From NCBI GenBank assembly GCA_937127125.1, contig CAKZLO010000022.1, forward strand, positions 1-37,307: DNA of 37,307 bases, written 5' to 3'. Below the pieces are notes generated by a model that was given only the letters and a program-made list of their open reading frames with translations, was not told the origin of the DNA and made no database searches. Positions 10,166 through 18,792 of the stretch are shown here, in pieces. Within the stretch, counting starts at the first letter, position 1; the number at the start of each line of letters is the position of its first letter. The translations under genes and the position numbers were made by a program. This DNA comes from an uncultured Ardenticatenia bacterium. GTDB lineage: Bacteria > Chloroflexota > Anaerolineae > 4572-78 > NAK82.

Positions 10166-11386
10166 ATGAGTGATTGGCAACGCAGCGCGCTGGTGGCTGC
10201 AGCAGTCTGTGTTCTGGGCGGGCTGGTGTTGGCAAATGCTGCCACCGCTCAGAACCCGACTCCACAGGCACTCAAGGATCCCGTAGCGTTAGGCGCTTGG
10301 CTGTATCAGGGCCAATGCGTGCGCTGCCATGGCCCCTATGAACAGGAACGCATAGGGCGGGGCAAAAGTGAAGACGCCCTGGCGGCGGAGATCGCCGGGG
10401 GCGGTTGTCAGATTCGCTGGGCGCGCGATCAAGGCGGCCCGTTGACGCGCCGCGAGATCAAGGCGCTGACAGCATACATAATGACCTGGGAAGAGCTGGG
10501 CGGGCCGCCCTCTCTGCCTGAGTTGCCACCCCAACCCACGCCGACGCCAACACCGACGCCTGTCCAGTCGGCGGCTGCTGTCCGACCATCCCCCACTCCC
10601 ACGCCTATCGCACCCGTGATGGACGAACGCATCCAACTGATCGTCGCCGCCAATGAGGTGGCGCACGGTGCCTGGCTTTACACGCACTATTGCTATCGCT
10701 GCCATCAAGCCTACGCAGAGACGCGCATGGGCCGTGGCGCGCGCATGGTCGACATCAAGAGGGTAGTCGAGAACGGCAAGACATCCACCCAAATGACCGC
10801 TTTCAGCCGTACGAAGGGCGGTCCGCTCAGAACGCGCGAGATAGCAGCTATCTTGGCCTATATTGGGGCCTGGGAGCGCCTGGACGCAGCGCCGGCGCTG
10901 CCCGAGGGAGTGCTCGTGCCGCCCACACCCGACCCGGCCGCTCTGATACCAATCGCGCTGCCGACAGTGCCACCGGTTACAGGTGACGTCACAACGGGCG
11001 CGGCACTGTATGCGGCATACTGCCAGCGATGCCATGGCGAAGACGGTCATGGTGGCATTGGGCCACGGCTGCAGCGCAACTGGCCGATGGTGCGTGCCGA
11101 CCTGCGCATCCGGTCAACGGTGGCGCAAGGCGTGGCCGGTTCACTCATGCGCGCCTGGGCGCAGGACAACGATGGACCCCTCTCCGCGCAGTCGGTAGAC
11201 GACCTCACAGCGCTGATTATGGCGTGGTCATCCGGTCGGCCTGTGTCCACCGCCGATGGCCGATCGTCCGATCTGCCACAATCGGACTGGCAAGGTATGT
11301 GGGGCATACTGCTCCTGATGGCACTACTGGCGCTGGTGGGAGGCATAGCACTGATCAATGCAGACAACCGGCCGCCGCGCTGTTGA
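10166..11386 (+). CDS. Tri-heme cytochrome c with Pro-Thr linkers and C-terminal anchor
   Basis: A 406-residue secreted cytochrome with an N-terminal signal sequence (to about residue 28, NAATAQ) and three CxxCH sites: CVRCH (51-55), CYRCH (176-180) and CQRCH (286-290). The first two domains are joined by PTPTPTPTP-type linkers (about 121-150), and a C-terminal helix (378-397, MWGILLLMALLALVGGIALI) anchors it. The three domains look like repeats of one module: GAWLY/GAALY before each heme and GGPLxxRE or DGPLS after it. It starts 24 bp after the di-heme gene and ends the operon. I infer a flexible electron wire from the Rieske/cytb complex to a terminal acceptor; no oxidase is encoded here. 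Confidence 0.9.
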   Translation: MSDWQRSALVAAAVCVLGGLVLANAATAQNPTPQALKDPVALGAWLYQGQCVRCHGPYEQERIGRGKSEDALAAEIAGGGCQIRWARDQGGPLTRREIKALTAYIMTWEELGGPPSLPELPPQPTPTPTPTPVQSAAAVRPSPTPTPIAPVMDERIQLIVAANEVAHGAWLYTHYCYRCHQAYAETRMGRGARMVDIKRVVENGKTSTQMTAFSRTKGGPLRTREIAAILAYIGAWERLDAAPALPEGVLVPPTPDPAALIPIALPTVPPVTGDVTTGAALYAAYCQRCHGEDGHGGIGPRLQRNWPMVRADLRIRSTVAQGVAGSLMRAWAQDNDGPLSAQSVDDLTALIMAWSSGRPVSTADGRSSDLPQSDWQGMWGILLLMALLALVGGIALINADNRPPRC

Positions 11387-11769
11387 TTCCTCATCTGTGC
11401 CAACGCAGCGATTTCGAAGAATTGCCAATCCATCATCGACCCCCTGGGTGAATTTCGCGGTCTGCGTTGACACGCTTCCACGCAGTCCAGACCCAGCCGG
11501 GGGCTGATGCGTACCCCGGACCCGGTGTCACGCGCCCAACGTGAAGTCCTGCGCATGGCAAGCAAGCGGATGTGTTGGACTTTATAGCGATCGAACCCTA
11601 CAGCAATCTTCCAGCCGCTGGTACCTACCAGCTCGGTTACCTGATGTGTTAAACCTTACAGCGATCGAATCCTACAGCAATCCCCCAATCCATCCCAGCG
11701 AAAGATTCTTTGCAGATGGCTTGTCACTGTGACCCGTTTCGCGCTGACCCGTTTTCCGTCTTCGCCCAA
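11387..11769. other. Intergenic region: imperfect hairpin and a short direct repeat
   Basis: A long imperfect inverted repeat spans 11439-11503: ACCCCCTGGGT pairs with ACCCAG-CC-GGGGG, and inside it GGTCTGCGT pairs with ACGCAGTCC. There is no T-tract, so it is not a standard terminator. Further on, AGCGATCGAACCCTACAGCA (11586) recurs with one change at 11660, 74 bp away. No reading frame here resembles a protein. Function unknown. Confidence 0.5.
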
Positions 11770-11773
11770 CAAC

Positions 11774-11808
11774 CAAAACACAAAACCTCCCGACGCTGGG
11801 AGGTCTTG
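11774..11808 (-). terminator. Rho-independent terminator of the phosphatase gene
   Basis: Read on the minus strand, ACCTCCC-AGCGTC-GGGAGGT is followed by a T-rich tract TTTTGTGTTTTGG. It begins about 40 bp after the phosphatase stop at 11846. Confidence 0.85.
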
Positions 11809-11845
11809 TCACATTTCGGTTGGGGAGCGTTGCTGAGCGCTTGGA

Positions 11846-13348
11846 TTACTCGGGCAGGGTCACGCTGCGGATGGCGTCGTAGATCTCGTCATCGCTGGCT
11901 TTGCCCAGCTCGATCCACTCGATGCTCAGGCTCTCATCGGCATTCTGGGTGATCTTGGCTGCGTAGAGCGTGGCGACGCTCAGATCGCCAGGTGTTTCAG
12001 CCACCGACTTGAACAGGACGACACCCGTTCCGTCGTCGCCGTGGTAGACCGTCTTGCGGTCAGGCATCACGATAGCCATCTCGTGGCTGAAGCGGCCAAG
12101 GGTGTAGCGCTTGGTGACCTGCGACTCGATGAAGTCACCCATCTTGTCGGGGCCGATCTCCACGTTCCAGCCATAGTCGTACGGGTTCGCCTGGGCGCCG
12201 AGGTAGGCGGTCATATCCTTGACGTTGGCCTTCCAGTCGGCCACGGTGGCTAGGGGTTCGTACTCCTCACCCGAGAGAACTGTGCCCCACGGTGTCATGC
12301 TGGTGCCGCAGTTGTTCCAGGTGCCGTGCACCGAGGTGAAGTCAACCTGCTCACCCTCGAGGACCTCCCAGCGGTTGTCGGCCTTGCGGATGTACATCTT
12401 GCCGACCGTGCCGGGGCGACACTCGTAGTTGGTGTAGAGATAGCCCTCTGTGCCGGCGGCGTTGATCGGGATGAAGACGTTGCCATCGGGATGGTTGCAG
12501 ACCAACTGCCGCTGGCCGGCCACGTTGTTGACCTGGCCCCAGACCATACCGCGGGCATCGTTGGGGATCGCCCCACCGACGCGCGCCAGCACCTGTGGCT
12601 CGCCGGCGGCCACGGTGAGAGTGAGCATGGCGTCACCGGTCGGCACGGGCAGATCAGCGAAGTCCTGGGCGGTGTTGAAGCCGTTGATCACGACCACTGC
12701 CGCGCGGTTGTAGGGGTAGGTGCTCAGCGAGCTGGGGTGTTGCACGCTGAAGATCAGGTCGCCGTTCGGCGTGACCAACACACCGGTCGTCTCGGCCATG
12801 ATAGGCATCGCCGCGAAGCGGTGTAACTTGTTGCCGTCCCACTTCCAAAGGAAGTTGTTGACGTGGTAGACCGTGTCCTCCCCGATCCACAGATTGCCCT
12901 GCGGGTCGACAAAGAGGCCGTCAGGATTGGATATGTTGTCGAGGGCGCACTGATTTTCTTGGGCATCTGGGTTGAAGGGGCCACCGACGATCAGAGGCTT
13001 GAGGGCGCTGATGTTATAGTCCGCGTCGAGGTCAGCCTGGTAGACGATGCCGCAGTGGTTCTCCGGCAGGTTGATGTCGCCCTTCCCATCGCTCATCGTC
13101 TTGTTGATCTCGGTCATCGAGAGGTAGAGCTTGTTGTTGACGGCATCCACAGCTACCCACTCCATCTTGCGGAACTCAGCCGTGGCGCCCATCTTGGCGG
13201 CGTAAGCGCGACTCTCCAAGAAAGCGGCCATCGGGTCATCCAGCGAGATAAGGAAGGTGGGTTCCTCTGCCAGTGCCTGCATGGGCAGGGCGGCCACAAT
13301 GGCCAGGACGAAGGTGACTAGAAGCAGGGTGGTTCTTAAGCTAGACAT
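11846..13348 (-). CDS. PhoX-family (DUF839) alkaline phosphatase-like protein
   Basis: A 500-residue secreted protein with a signal peptide (hydrophobic LLLVTFVLAIVAALPMQALA, cleavage near residue 27). Family features include GKGDINLPENHCGIVYQADL, NPDGLFVDPQGNLWIGED, the Trp-rich GTWNNCGTSMTPWGTVLSGE and YTLGRFSHEMAIVMPDRKT, followed by YHGDDGTG. These match the beta-propeller PhoX family of Ca/Fe-dependent phosphatases that release phosphate from organic esters outside the cell. AAGGAGG lies 11 bp before the ATG. A terminator follows the gene and Pho-box-like direct repeats lie upstream, which fits phosphate-starvation control. Some DUF839 members have no shown phosphatase activity, so the activity is inferred. 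Confidence 0.88.
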   Translation of the reverse strand: MSSLRTTLLLVTFVLAIVAALPMQALAEEPTFLISLDDPMAAFLESRAYAAKMGATAEFRKMEWVAVDAVNNKLYLSMTEINKTMSDGKGDINLPENHCGIVYQADLDADYNISALKPLIVGGPFNPDAQENQCALDNISNPDGLFVDPQGNLWIGEDTVYHVNNFLWKWDGNKLHRFAAMPIMAETTGVLVTPNGDLIFSVQHPSSLSTYPYNRAAVVVINGFNTAQDFADLPVPTGDAMLTLTVAAGEPQVLARVGGAIPNDARGMVWGQVNNVAGQRQLVCNHPDGNVFIPINAAGTEGYLYTNYECRPGTVGKMYIRKADNRWEVLEGEQVDFTSVHGTWNNCGTSMTPWGTVLSGEEYEPLATVADWKANVKDMTAYLGAQANPYDYGWNVEIGPDKMGDFIESQVTKRYTLGRFSHEMAIVMPDRKTVYHGDDGTGVVLFKSVAETPGDLSVATLYAAKITQNADESLSIEWIELGKASDDEIYDAIRSVTLPE

Positions 13349-13459
13349 CTTTTCTTTTGTCCTCCTTCTTTACATTTTTCTATACACTTTGGGATTTTTG
13401 GCGCTTCCACGCCATGCGTTGTGGCGTGTTCCGCAGCCACTTCCCAGGCTAAGTCGGTA

Positions 13460-13511
13460 GGTTTAAGCCCATATCAAGGGGAAGCTAACAAGAAGTTAAG
13501 GTGAAGTAAAC
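13460..13511 (-). promoter_or_regulatory. Five Pho-box-like direct repeats with 11-bp period
   Basis: Read on the minus strand toward the phosphatase gene, 8-bp units recur exactly every 11 bp: GTTTACTT, CTTAACTT, GTTAGCTT, CTTGATAT, CTTAAACC, each followed by a 3-bp spacer. The 11-bp phasing and the (C/G)TTAAC-like core match PHO boxes bound by PhoB/PhoP/SphR-type regulators. The array ends about 110 bp before the start codon. I see no convincing -35 box, as expected for an activator-dependent promoter. Confidence 0.7.
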
Positions 13512-13556
13512 GAATGCATATAGAGACAGAGCGGGCAGACGGCCTAGCATACACCC

Positions 13557-13675
13557 ATCCGAGCCGCGCGCGTCCGTAGGGGCACATTAAATTGCGCCCG
13601 CAAACAATCCGCTCCCGCACGGTCGCGGCTCGGATGCGGTCGCGGAGCGGATTTGGGCGCGGACCAGGCAGCGAA
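13557..13675. repeat. Dispersed palindromic repeat, second copy of the CAAACAATCCGCTCCC variant
   Basis: It is almost identical to 6840-6945: GTAGGGGCACATTAAATTGC, GCCCGCAAACAATCCGCTCC, CGCACGGTCGCGGCTCGG and a GCGGAGCGGATT tail. It lies between the Pho boxes and the DnaA boxes. Confidence 0.85.
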
Positions 13676-13694
13676 AATATCCACTGAGCATTTG

Positions 13695-13975
13695 TTCAGC
13701 TGTGGATAACCCCACTAAGGGTGTGGATAACTGCATATCGTTGTGGATAAGCTGTGCCCAATTGTGGGGAAAACCCATCCCACCCTGTGGCTTGCCGGGC
13801 CAGCCCGCAGCCATCCGTCTCACGCTATCCCCACCGCCTTTTCTCCCTTTCCACACCCCTATATGGCCATCCCCACAAGACATGGTAGCCGACACGCACA
13901 CAGTGCACGACATATCGCACTGCCCACGAGTTGTCCACATATCCCCAGCCCCTACTACTAATAATATAAATACAT
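13695..13975. other. oriC: Putative replication origin (oriC): DnaA boxes plus DnaA-trio
   Basis: Three perfect DnaA boxes TGTGGATAA lie at 13701, 13722 and 13742, about 20-21 bp (two helical turns) apart, and a weak fourth, TGTGGGGAA, is in phase at 13763. Looser boxes follow (TTTCCACA near 13848). An opposite-orientation box TTGTCCACA is at 13931-13939. After it come a GC-rich spacer (TATCCCCAGCCC) and CTACTACTAATAATA (13952-13966) running into TATAAATA. Box, GC-rich spacer, then trinucleotides with 3'-GAT-5' on the other strand is the basal unwinding architecture described for bacterial origins. dnaA is not in the window, so a DnaA-titration site or a plasmid-type origin remains possible. 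Confidence 0.72.
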
Positions 13976-13981
13976 GACTCG

Positions 13982-14001
13982 TGAGCTATGAGGATAGCTC
14001 A
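13982..14001. promoter_or_regulatory. Perfect 8-bp inverted repeat beside the putative origin
   Basis: TGAGCTAT-GAGG-ATAGCTCA is a perfect inverted repeat with a 4-nt loop. It lies between the AT-rich end of the putative origin and the transketolase promoter, 26 bp upstream of the -35 box. It could be an operator or an origin-binding site; neither is established. Confidence 0.5.
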
Positions 14002-14026
14002 TGTTGATAGTCCATGGGGCGATTGA

Positions 14027-14055
14027 TTGACCCCTCTGCCATCCCGTGCTACAAT
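14027..14055 (+). promoter_or_regulatory. Sigma70-type promoter of the transketolase operon
   Basis: TTGACC and TACAAT are separated by exactly 17 bp. Transcription would start near 14062, leaving a leader of about 100 nt before the ATG at 14164. Confidence 0.75.
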
Positions 14056-14163
14056 AGTAACTAATTGCACAAAGCAGCACACGCACAAAGGTGTCCCGCG
14101 CCACGCTTATCCTGCGCCGCGGTTGTATCCCATTGCCTGCCACATCTTCACACGAGGTGAACA

Positions 14164-16167
14164 ATGTCCAAAGAACTCGATCAATTGTGTGTCAACACCA
14201 TCCGCTTCCTGGCCGTGGACGGGGTGCAAAAAGCCAAATCGGGCCATCCCGGCATGCCCATGGGCATGGCCGACGCCGCCTATGTGCTCTGGACACAATT
14301 CCTGCGCCACAATCCGGCCAATCCCCGCTGGCCCAATCGCGACCGCTTCGTGCTCTCCGCCGGCCACGGCTCCATGCTGCTCTACAGCCTGCTCTTCCTC
14401 ACCGGCTACGATATGCCGATCACCGAGCTGATGCGCTTCCGTCAGTGGGGCAGCCACACGCCGGGCCATCCAGAGTACGACCCCGATCGCGGCGTCGAGA
14501 TGACCACGGGTCCGCTGGGGCAGGGCTTCGCTACCGGCGTCGGCATGGCGATTGCCGAGCGCTTCCTGGCGGCCACCTTCAACCGCCCCGGCTACAACCT
14601 GGTTGACCATTACGTCTATGCCATTGTCAGCGACGGTGACCTGATGGAGGGCATCAGCCACGAGGCAGCTTCGCTGGCTGGCCACCTCAGGCTGGGCAAT
14701 CTCATCTACCTGTACGATGACAACCACATCTCGATCGACGGGCCGACCGAGATCACCTTCACCGAGGATCGCGCTGCGCGCTTCGTCGCCTACAACTGGC
14801 ATGTACAGCGCATCAATGGCCATGATCGGGCCGCCGTGGCGGCTGCCATCCGCGCCGCCCAGGCGGAGACGGGACGTCCCTCGCTCATCTGCTGCCGCAC
14901 ACACATCGGCTACGGCAGCCCCAACCGCCAGGATACCGCCAAGGCGCACGGCGAACCGCTGGGCGAGGAGGAAGTGCGCTTGACCAAGCAGAACCTGGGC
15001 TGGCCGGAGGATCAGACCTTCTACGTGCCCACCGAGGCGTTGCAGGTCTTCCGCCAGGCGGTGCCACGTGGCGAGCAGCTCGAGCAGGAGTGGCGCGCAA
15101 TGTTCCAGCGCTACGCCGCCGAGTATCCCGATCTGGCCGAGCTGTGGCAGCGCGTCTGGTCCGGCGAGGTGACGCTGGACTGGGAGGAGGTGTTGCCCGT
15201 CTTTGCGCCCTCGGAGAGCGGCGAGGCCACCCGCGTCGCCTCGGGCCAGGTGCTCAACGCGCTGGCGCCTGTGCTGCCGACGCTCATTGGTGGCTCAGCC
15301 GACCTGACCCCATCCAACAACACCGAGCTGAAGGGCATCCCATGGATGGAGCCGGGCAAATACGCCGGCCGCAACATCCACTTCGGCGTGCGCGAGCATG
15401 CTATGGGGGCCATCCTCAACGGCATGGCGCTGCACGGCGGCGTCATCCCCTACGGCGGCACCTTCTTGGTCTTCTCCGACTACATGCGCCCGGCGATCCG
15501 TCTGGCGGCGATGATGGAGGTGCCGGTCGTGTACGTCTTCACCCACGACAGCATCGGCCTGGGCGAGGATGGGCCGACCCATCAGCCGGTGGAACATCTG
15601 CCGGCGCTGCGTGCCATCCCCAACTTGGTGGTCATCCGGCCGGCAGACGCAAACGAGACGAGCCAGGCGTGGCGCGTGGCGCTGGAACGGCGCCACGGGC
15701 CGACCGCCCTCTTGCTGACGCGCCAGAAGATCCCCATCTTCGACCGCACGACGTTGGCGCCGGCAAGCGGCTTGCGGCAGGGCGCTTATGTGCTGGCCGA
15801 CTCGGACGGCCAGCCCGACATCATCCTGATCGCCAGCGGCTCCGAGGTAGCTTTGGTGCTGGGCGCGCGTGAGGCACTGGCACAGCGAGGTGTGCGGGCG
15901 CGCGTTGTCAGCATGCCCAGCTGGGAGCTTTTCGAAGCGCAGCCGGCGGAATATCGCGCGCAGGTGTTGCCGCCGCAGGTGACGGCACGCTTGGCAGTCG
16001 AGGCGGCCATCCCGCTGGGCTGGGAGCGCTATGTAGGCGATCGGGGCGCCGTCATCGGGATGGAACGCTTTGGCGCCTCGGCGCCGTATCAGGTGCTGTT
16101 GGAGAAGTTTGGCTTCACCGTCGAGAATGTGACGCAGCGCGCGCTGCAATTGCTCGGCAAGGCATAA
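14164..16167 (+). CDS. tkt: Transketolase
   Basis: A 667-residue thiamine-diphosphate enzyme that moves two-carbon units between ketose and aldose phosphates in the pentose phosphate or Calvin pathway. Substrate and cofactor residues are visible: His28 (KSGHPG), His68 (SAGHGS), GPLGQG (116-121), the ThDP/metal motif SDGDLMEG (156-163) with Asn187, and the Pyr-domain [18 protein letters not shown]. Length is normal and all three domains are present. GAGGTGA precedes the ATG by a few bases. It is the first gene of a plus-strand cluster with rpiA, 17 bp downstream, and reads away from the putative origin. Confidence 0.97.
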   Translation: MSKELDQLCVNTIRFLAVDGVQKAKSGHPGMPMGMADAAYVLWTQFLRHNPANPRWPNRDRFVLSAGHGSMLLYSLLFLTGYDMPITELMRFRQWGSHTPGHPEYDPDRGVEMTTGPLGQGFATGVGMAIAERFLAATFNRPGYNLVDHYVYAIVSDGDLMEGISHEAASLAGHLRLGNLIYLYDDNHISIDGPTEITFTEDRAARFVAYNWHVQRINGHDRAAVAAAIRAAQAETGRPSLICCRTHIGYGSPNRQDTAKAHGEPLGEEEVRLTKQNLGWPEDQTFYVPTEALQVFRQAVPRGEQLEQEWRAMFQRYAAEYPDLAELWQRVWSGEVTLDWEEVLPVFAPSESGEATRVASGQVLNALAPVLPTLIGGSADLTPSNNTELKGIPWMEPGKYAGRNIHFGVREHAMGAILNGMALHGGVIPYGGTFLVFSDYMRPAIRLAAMMEVPVVYVFTHDSIGLGEDGPTHQPVEHLPALRAIPNLVVIRPADANETSQAWRVALERRHGPTALLLTRQKIPIFDRTTLAPASGLRQGAYVLADSDGQPDIILIASGSEVALVLGAREALAQRGVRARVVSMPSWELFEAQPAEYRAQVLPPQVTARLAVEAAIPLGWERYVGDRGAVIGMERFGASAPYQVLLEKFGFTVENVTQRALQLLGKA

Positions 16168-16184
16168 TCCAAGCGGCAGGCGGC

Positions 16185-16883
16185 ATGATGAATCTCAAGC
16201 AACAGGCAGCCGTCTATGCCGTGGACATGGTGGAAGATGGCATGGTGCTGGGGCTGGGCACCGGCTCGACCTTCGCCTATGCCCTGGAGGAGCTGGGGGC
16301 GCGCGTTGCCGCCGGACGGTTGCGCGCCGTCGTCGGGGTGCCCACCTCGGAAGCGACCGCCCGCCGAGCGCGCGAGCTGGGCATCCCGCTGACCACCCTG
16401 GCCGAGCACCCCGAGCTGGACATGGTGATCGATGGCGCGGATGAGGTGGATCCCCAGCTCGACCTGATCAAGGGGCTGGGAGGTGCCCTGCTGCGCGAGA
16501 AGATCGTCGCCTTCGCCAGCAGGCGCTTCGTCACCATCGTTGACGAGTCGAAGCTGGTGCAGCGGCTGGGCACGCGCGGGCCGCTGCCGGTGGAGGTGGT
16601 GCCGTTTGCCTGGGAGGTGCACATGCGCTGGCTGACCACGCTGGGCTGCCGCGCCGAACTGCGCCACAATCCCGACGGCACCCCCTATGTGACGGACAAT
16701 CACAATTATATAGTCCACTGCACCTTTCCGCAGGGCATCACCGATGCCTACGCGCTCGACCAGACGCTGCACGCGCGGCCGGGCGTCGTTGAGCATGGCC
16801 TTTTTCTGGGCGTCGCCAGCGAGGTGGTCGTCGCCGGCGCCGAGGGGGTGCGCGTCCTGAAACGCACGCTGTCACCGACATAA
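16185..16883 (+). CDS. rpiA: Ribose-5-phosphate isomerase A
   Basis: A 232-residue cytoplasmic isomerase interconverting ribose-5-phosphate and ribulose-5-phosphate. Family motifs are GLGTGST (23-29), the catalytic DGADEVD (83-89) and KGLGGALLREKI (96-107). Length is typical. Two adjacent ATGs (16185, 16188) are possible; no strong ribosome site distinguishes them. It lies 17 bp after transketolase, whose substrate it supplies, and 2 bp before the phosphatase gene, so the three are probably co-transcribed. Confidence 0.96.
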   Translation: MMNLKQQAAVYAVDMVEDGMVLGLGTGSTFAYALEELGARVAAGRLRAVVGVPTSEATARRARELGIPLTTLAEHPELDMVIDGADEVDPQLDLIKGLGGALLREKIVAFASRRFVTIVDESKLVQRLGTRGPLPVEVVPFAWEVHMRWLTTLGCRAELRHNPDGTPYVTDNHNYIVHCTFPQGITDAYALDQTLHARPGVVEHGLFLGVASEVVVAGAEGVRVLKRTLSPT

Positions 16884-16885
16884 CC

Positions 16886-17563
16886 ATGGAGCTCTACCTG
16901 ATTCGCCACGCCCAATCCACCAACAACATCCTCGAGGATGAGCGCCTGCGCACCATGGATCCGCTGTTGACCGAGCTGGGGGTGCGTCAGGCGGAACGGC
17001 TGGCAGACCATCTGGCGCGCACCCTGCCGCTGCACGATGGGAAGCCCACCCACCTGTATTGCAGTGCCATGTGGCGCGCACTGCACACGGCCAGCATCAT
17101 CGGGCATGCCACCGGCCTGCGGCCTGAGGTGTGGGTGGACATTCACGAGCATGGCGGCATCTACATGGACTACGGCGAGGATGGCGGCGTGGTGGGCTAT
17201 CCCGGCAAGACGCGTGCGCAGATCCTGAGGGCTTTCCCCGAGGTGATCCTGCCGCCCGAGGTGACGGAAGAGGGCTGGTGGCATGGCGGCCGCGAGGATC
17301 TGGATGCCTGTTATGCGCGTGCCGCGCGCGTCGTGGCAGCGTTGCGCGCCCGATTGCCCAGCGAGGAGCGCATCCTGATGGTCTCGCACGGGGGCTTTCT
17401 CAATTCCTTCCTCAAGATGCTGTTCGAGCAGGAGGTGGAGTGGCCCATCTTCTATCACCATGCCAACACGGCGGTGACCCATTTGACTTTTGGTGCAGAG
17501 GGCTATTTGGATGTATGCTATCTCAATCGGGTGGATCATCTTCCGCCCGAGTGGGTTTCGTGA
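16886..17563 (+). CDS. Histidine phosphatase family protein (phosphoglycerate mutase-like)
   Basis: A 225-residue member of the histidine phosphatase superfamily. The phospho-acceptor His8 is in LIRHAQSTNN, a second Arg in CSAMWRALHTA (Arg64), and the second catalytic His168 in LMVSHGG. An insert around 85-135 (HEHGGIYMDYGEDG and following residues) is longer than in simple phosphatases. It could be a cofactor-dependent phosphoglycerate mutase or a sugar-phosphate phosphatase; the sequence does not decide. Its place directly behind rpiA (2 bp) favours a sugar-phosphate role. Confidence 0.9.
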   Translation: MELYLIRHAQSTNNILEDERLRTMDPLLTELGVRQAERLADHLARTLPLHDGKPTHLYCSAMWRALHTASIIGHATGLRPEVWVDIHEHGGIYMDYGEDGGVVGYPGKTRAQILRAFPEVILPPEVTEEGWWHGGREDLDACYARAARVVAALRARLPSEERILMVSHGGFLNSFLKMLFEQEVEWPIFYHHANTAVTHLTFGAEGYLDVCYLNRVDHLPPEWVS

Positions 17564-17589
17564 GCATATGTGCGCCGGCCGATTGGGCC

Positions 17590-17750
17590 GCTGGCTGACG
17601 TGTGCGGCGCGGTTAAATTGATCCGAGCCGCGACCGTGCGTAGGGGCGCAATACATTGCGCCCGTACCCGCCCCCGGCCAACACACACGAGTGCGGGTAC
17701 AATGCCATTGTGCCCCTGCGGACGCGCGCGGCCGAGTGTGCGCATAAGGC
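17590..17750. repeat. Composite palindromic repeat (two palindromes around a GGCCGG core)
   Basis: In reverse orientation relative to the copy at position 1, it shows GCGTAGGGGCGCAATACATT with GCGCCCGTAC, a CCCGCCCCCGGCCAACAC core and a second diverged palindrome GTACAATGCCATTGTGCCCC, then GCGGACGCGCGCGG. The same composite occurs at 23030-23150 and 29755-29862. It fills the gap before the aldolase gene. Confidence 0.85.
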
Positions 17751-17816
17751 ATAACCGGTAGTGATGAAACTTTAGCTCTCGGTTGGGAGTTTCAGCAGCC
17801 TGGAAAGGAGCTCAGG

Positions 17817-18770
17817 ATGATTGTCACAACCAAACAGCTGTTCGAGGTCGCGTATGGGCGCTTTGCCATTGGTGCCTATAACATCAACAATATGGAGCAG
17901 GCGCTGGGGCTTTTTCGCGGCAGCCTGGAGGCACAGGCGCCGTTGATCATCCAGATCTCGCGCGGCGCGCGCAAGTATGCCGGCGTCACCATGATCGAAG
18001 CGATCATCCGCGCTTGTGACGCCATGTTCCCCGAGGCGATCTTCGCCGTGCACCTGGATCACGGCGACGAGCAGACCTGTTACGACTGCATCGAATCCGG
18101 CTTCTACAGCTCGGTGATGATCGACGCCTCGCATCTCCCCTTTGAGGAGAACATTGCCGTCACCCGGCGTGTGGTGGAGCGTGCCCACGCCAAAGGCATC
18201 AGCGTGGAGGCCGAGCTGGGTCAGCTGGGCGGCGTCGAAGAGGACATCAAGGTGGATGAGAAGCATGCCCGTCTGACCGACCCGGACGAAGCGGCCGAGT
18301 TTGTGCGCCGCACCGGTTGCGACAGTCTGGCGGTGGCGATCGGCACCAGCCATGGCGCCTACAAGTTCAAGGGGGCGCAGCGTGTGCACATCGAGCGGCT
18401 GACCGAGATTCAGCAGCGCCTGCCCGGCTTCCCGCTGGTCATGCATGGCGCGTCCTCGGTGCCGCGCGAGGAGGTGGAACGCATCAATGCTGCCGGTGGG
18501 GCGCTGGATCCCTCGGCGCGCGGGGTGGACGAGGAGGACTACGCGCGCGCCTATCCGCTGGGGGTGTGCAAGGTCAACATCGACACCGACTGTCGGCTGG
18601 TGTGGATGCGTGCGTATCGCGAGCACTTCCGCGACCATCCGGAGAACTTTGACTTTCGCAAGCCGGGCGAGGTGTTCATGAGCGAATTTGCCCACTTTAT
18701 TGCGCAGCGCAGTCAGAAGCTGGGCTGTGCCGGGCGGCTGGAAGGAGTGCGCGCTGCACTGCGCCGCTGA
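17817..18770 (+). CDS. fba: Class II fructose-bisphosphate aldolase
   Basis: A 317-residue zinc-dependent aldolase that splits fructose-1,6-bisphosphate, or joins triose phosphates (with sedoheptulose bisphosphate also possible). Metal and catalytic residues are visible in HLDHGD (79-84, Asp81/His82), the Glu of EAELGQLGG (133), the His of GTSHGAYK (179) and VMHGASS (near 213). AAGGAG precedes the ATG by a few bases. Close relatives are sometimes annotated as ketose-bisphosphate or tagatose-bisphosphate aldolases, but the transketolase/rpiA neighbourhood fits fructose- or sedoheptulose-bisphosphate chemistry. Confidence 0.94.
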   Translation: MIVTTKQLFEVAYGRFAIGAYNINNMEQALGLFRGSLEAQAPLIIQISRGARKYAGVTMIEAIIRACDAMFPEAIFAVHLDHGDEQTCYDCIESGFYSSVMIDASHLPFEENIAVTRRVVERAHAKGISVEAELGQLGGVEEDIKVDEKHARLTDPDEAAEFVRRTGCDSLAVAIGTSHGAYKFKGAQRVHIERLTEIQQRLPGFPLVMHGASSVPREEVERINAAGGALDPSARGVDEEDYARAYPLGVCKVNIDTDCRLVWMRAYREHFRDHPENFDFRKPGEVFMSEFAHFIAQRSQKLGCAGRLEGVRAALRR

Positions 18771-18792
18771 GAAGACATCTCGTTCCTGCCAG

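Noticed and set aside
10530-10620. DNA minisatellite in the tri-heme cytochrome gene
   Set aside because: The repeated ACGCC(G/A)AC pattern simply encodes the Pro-Thr linker; similar codon repetition occurs at 32700-32940 for the same reason.
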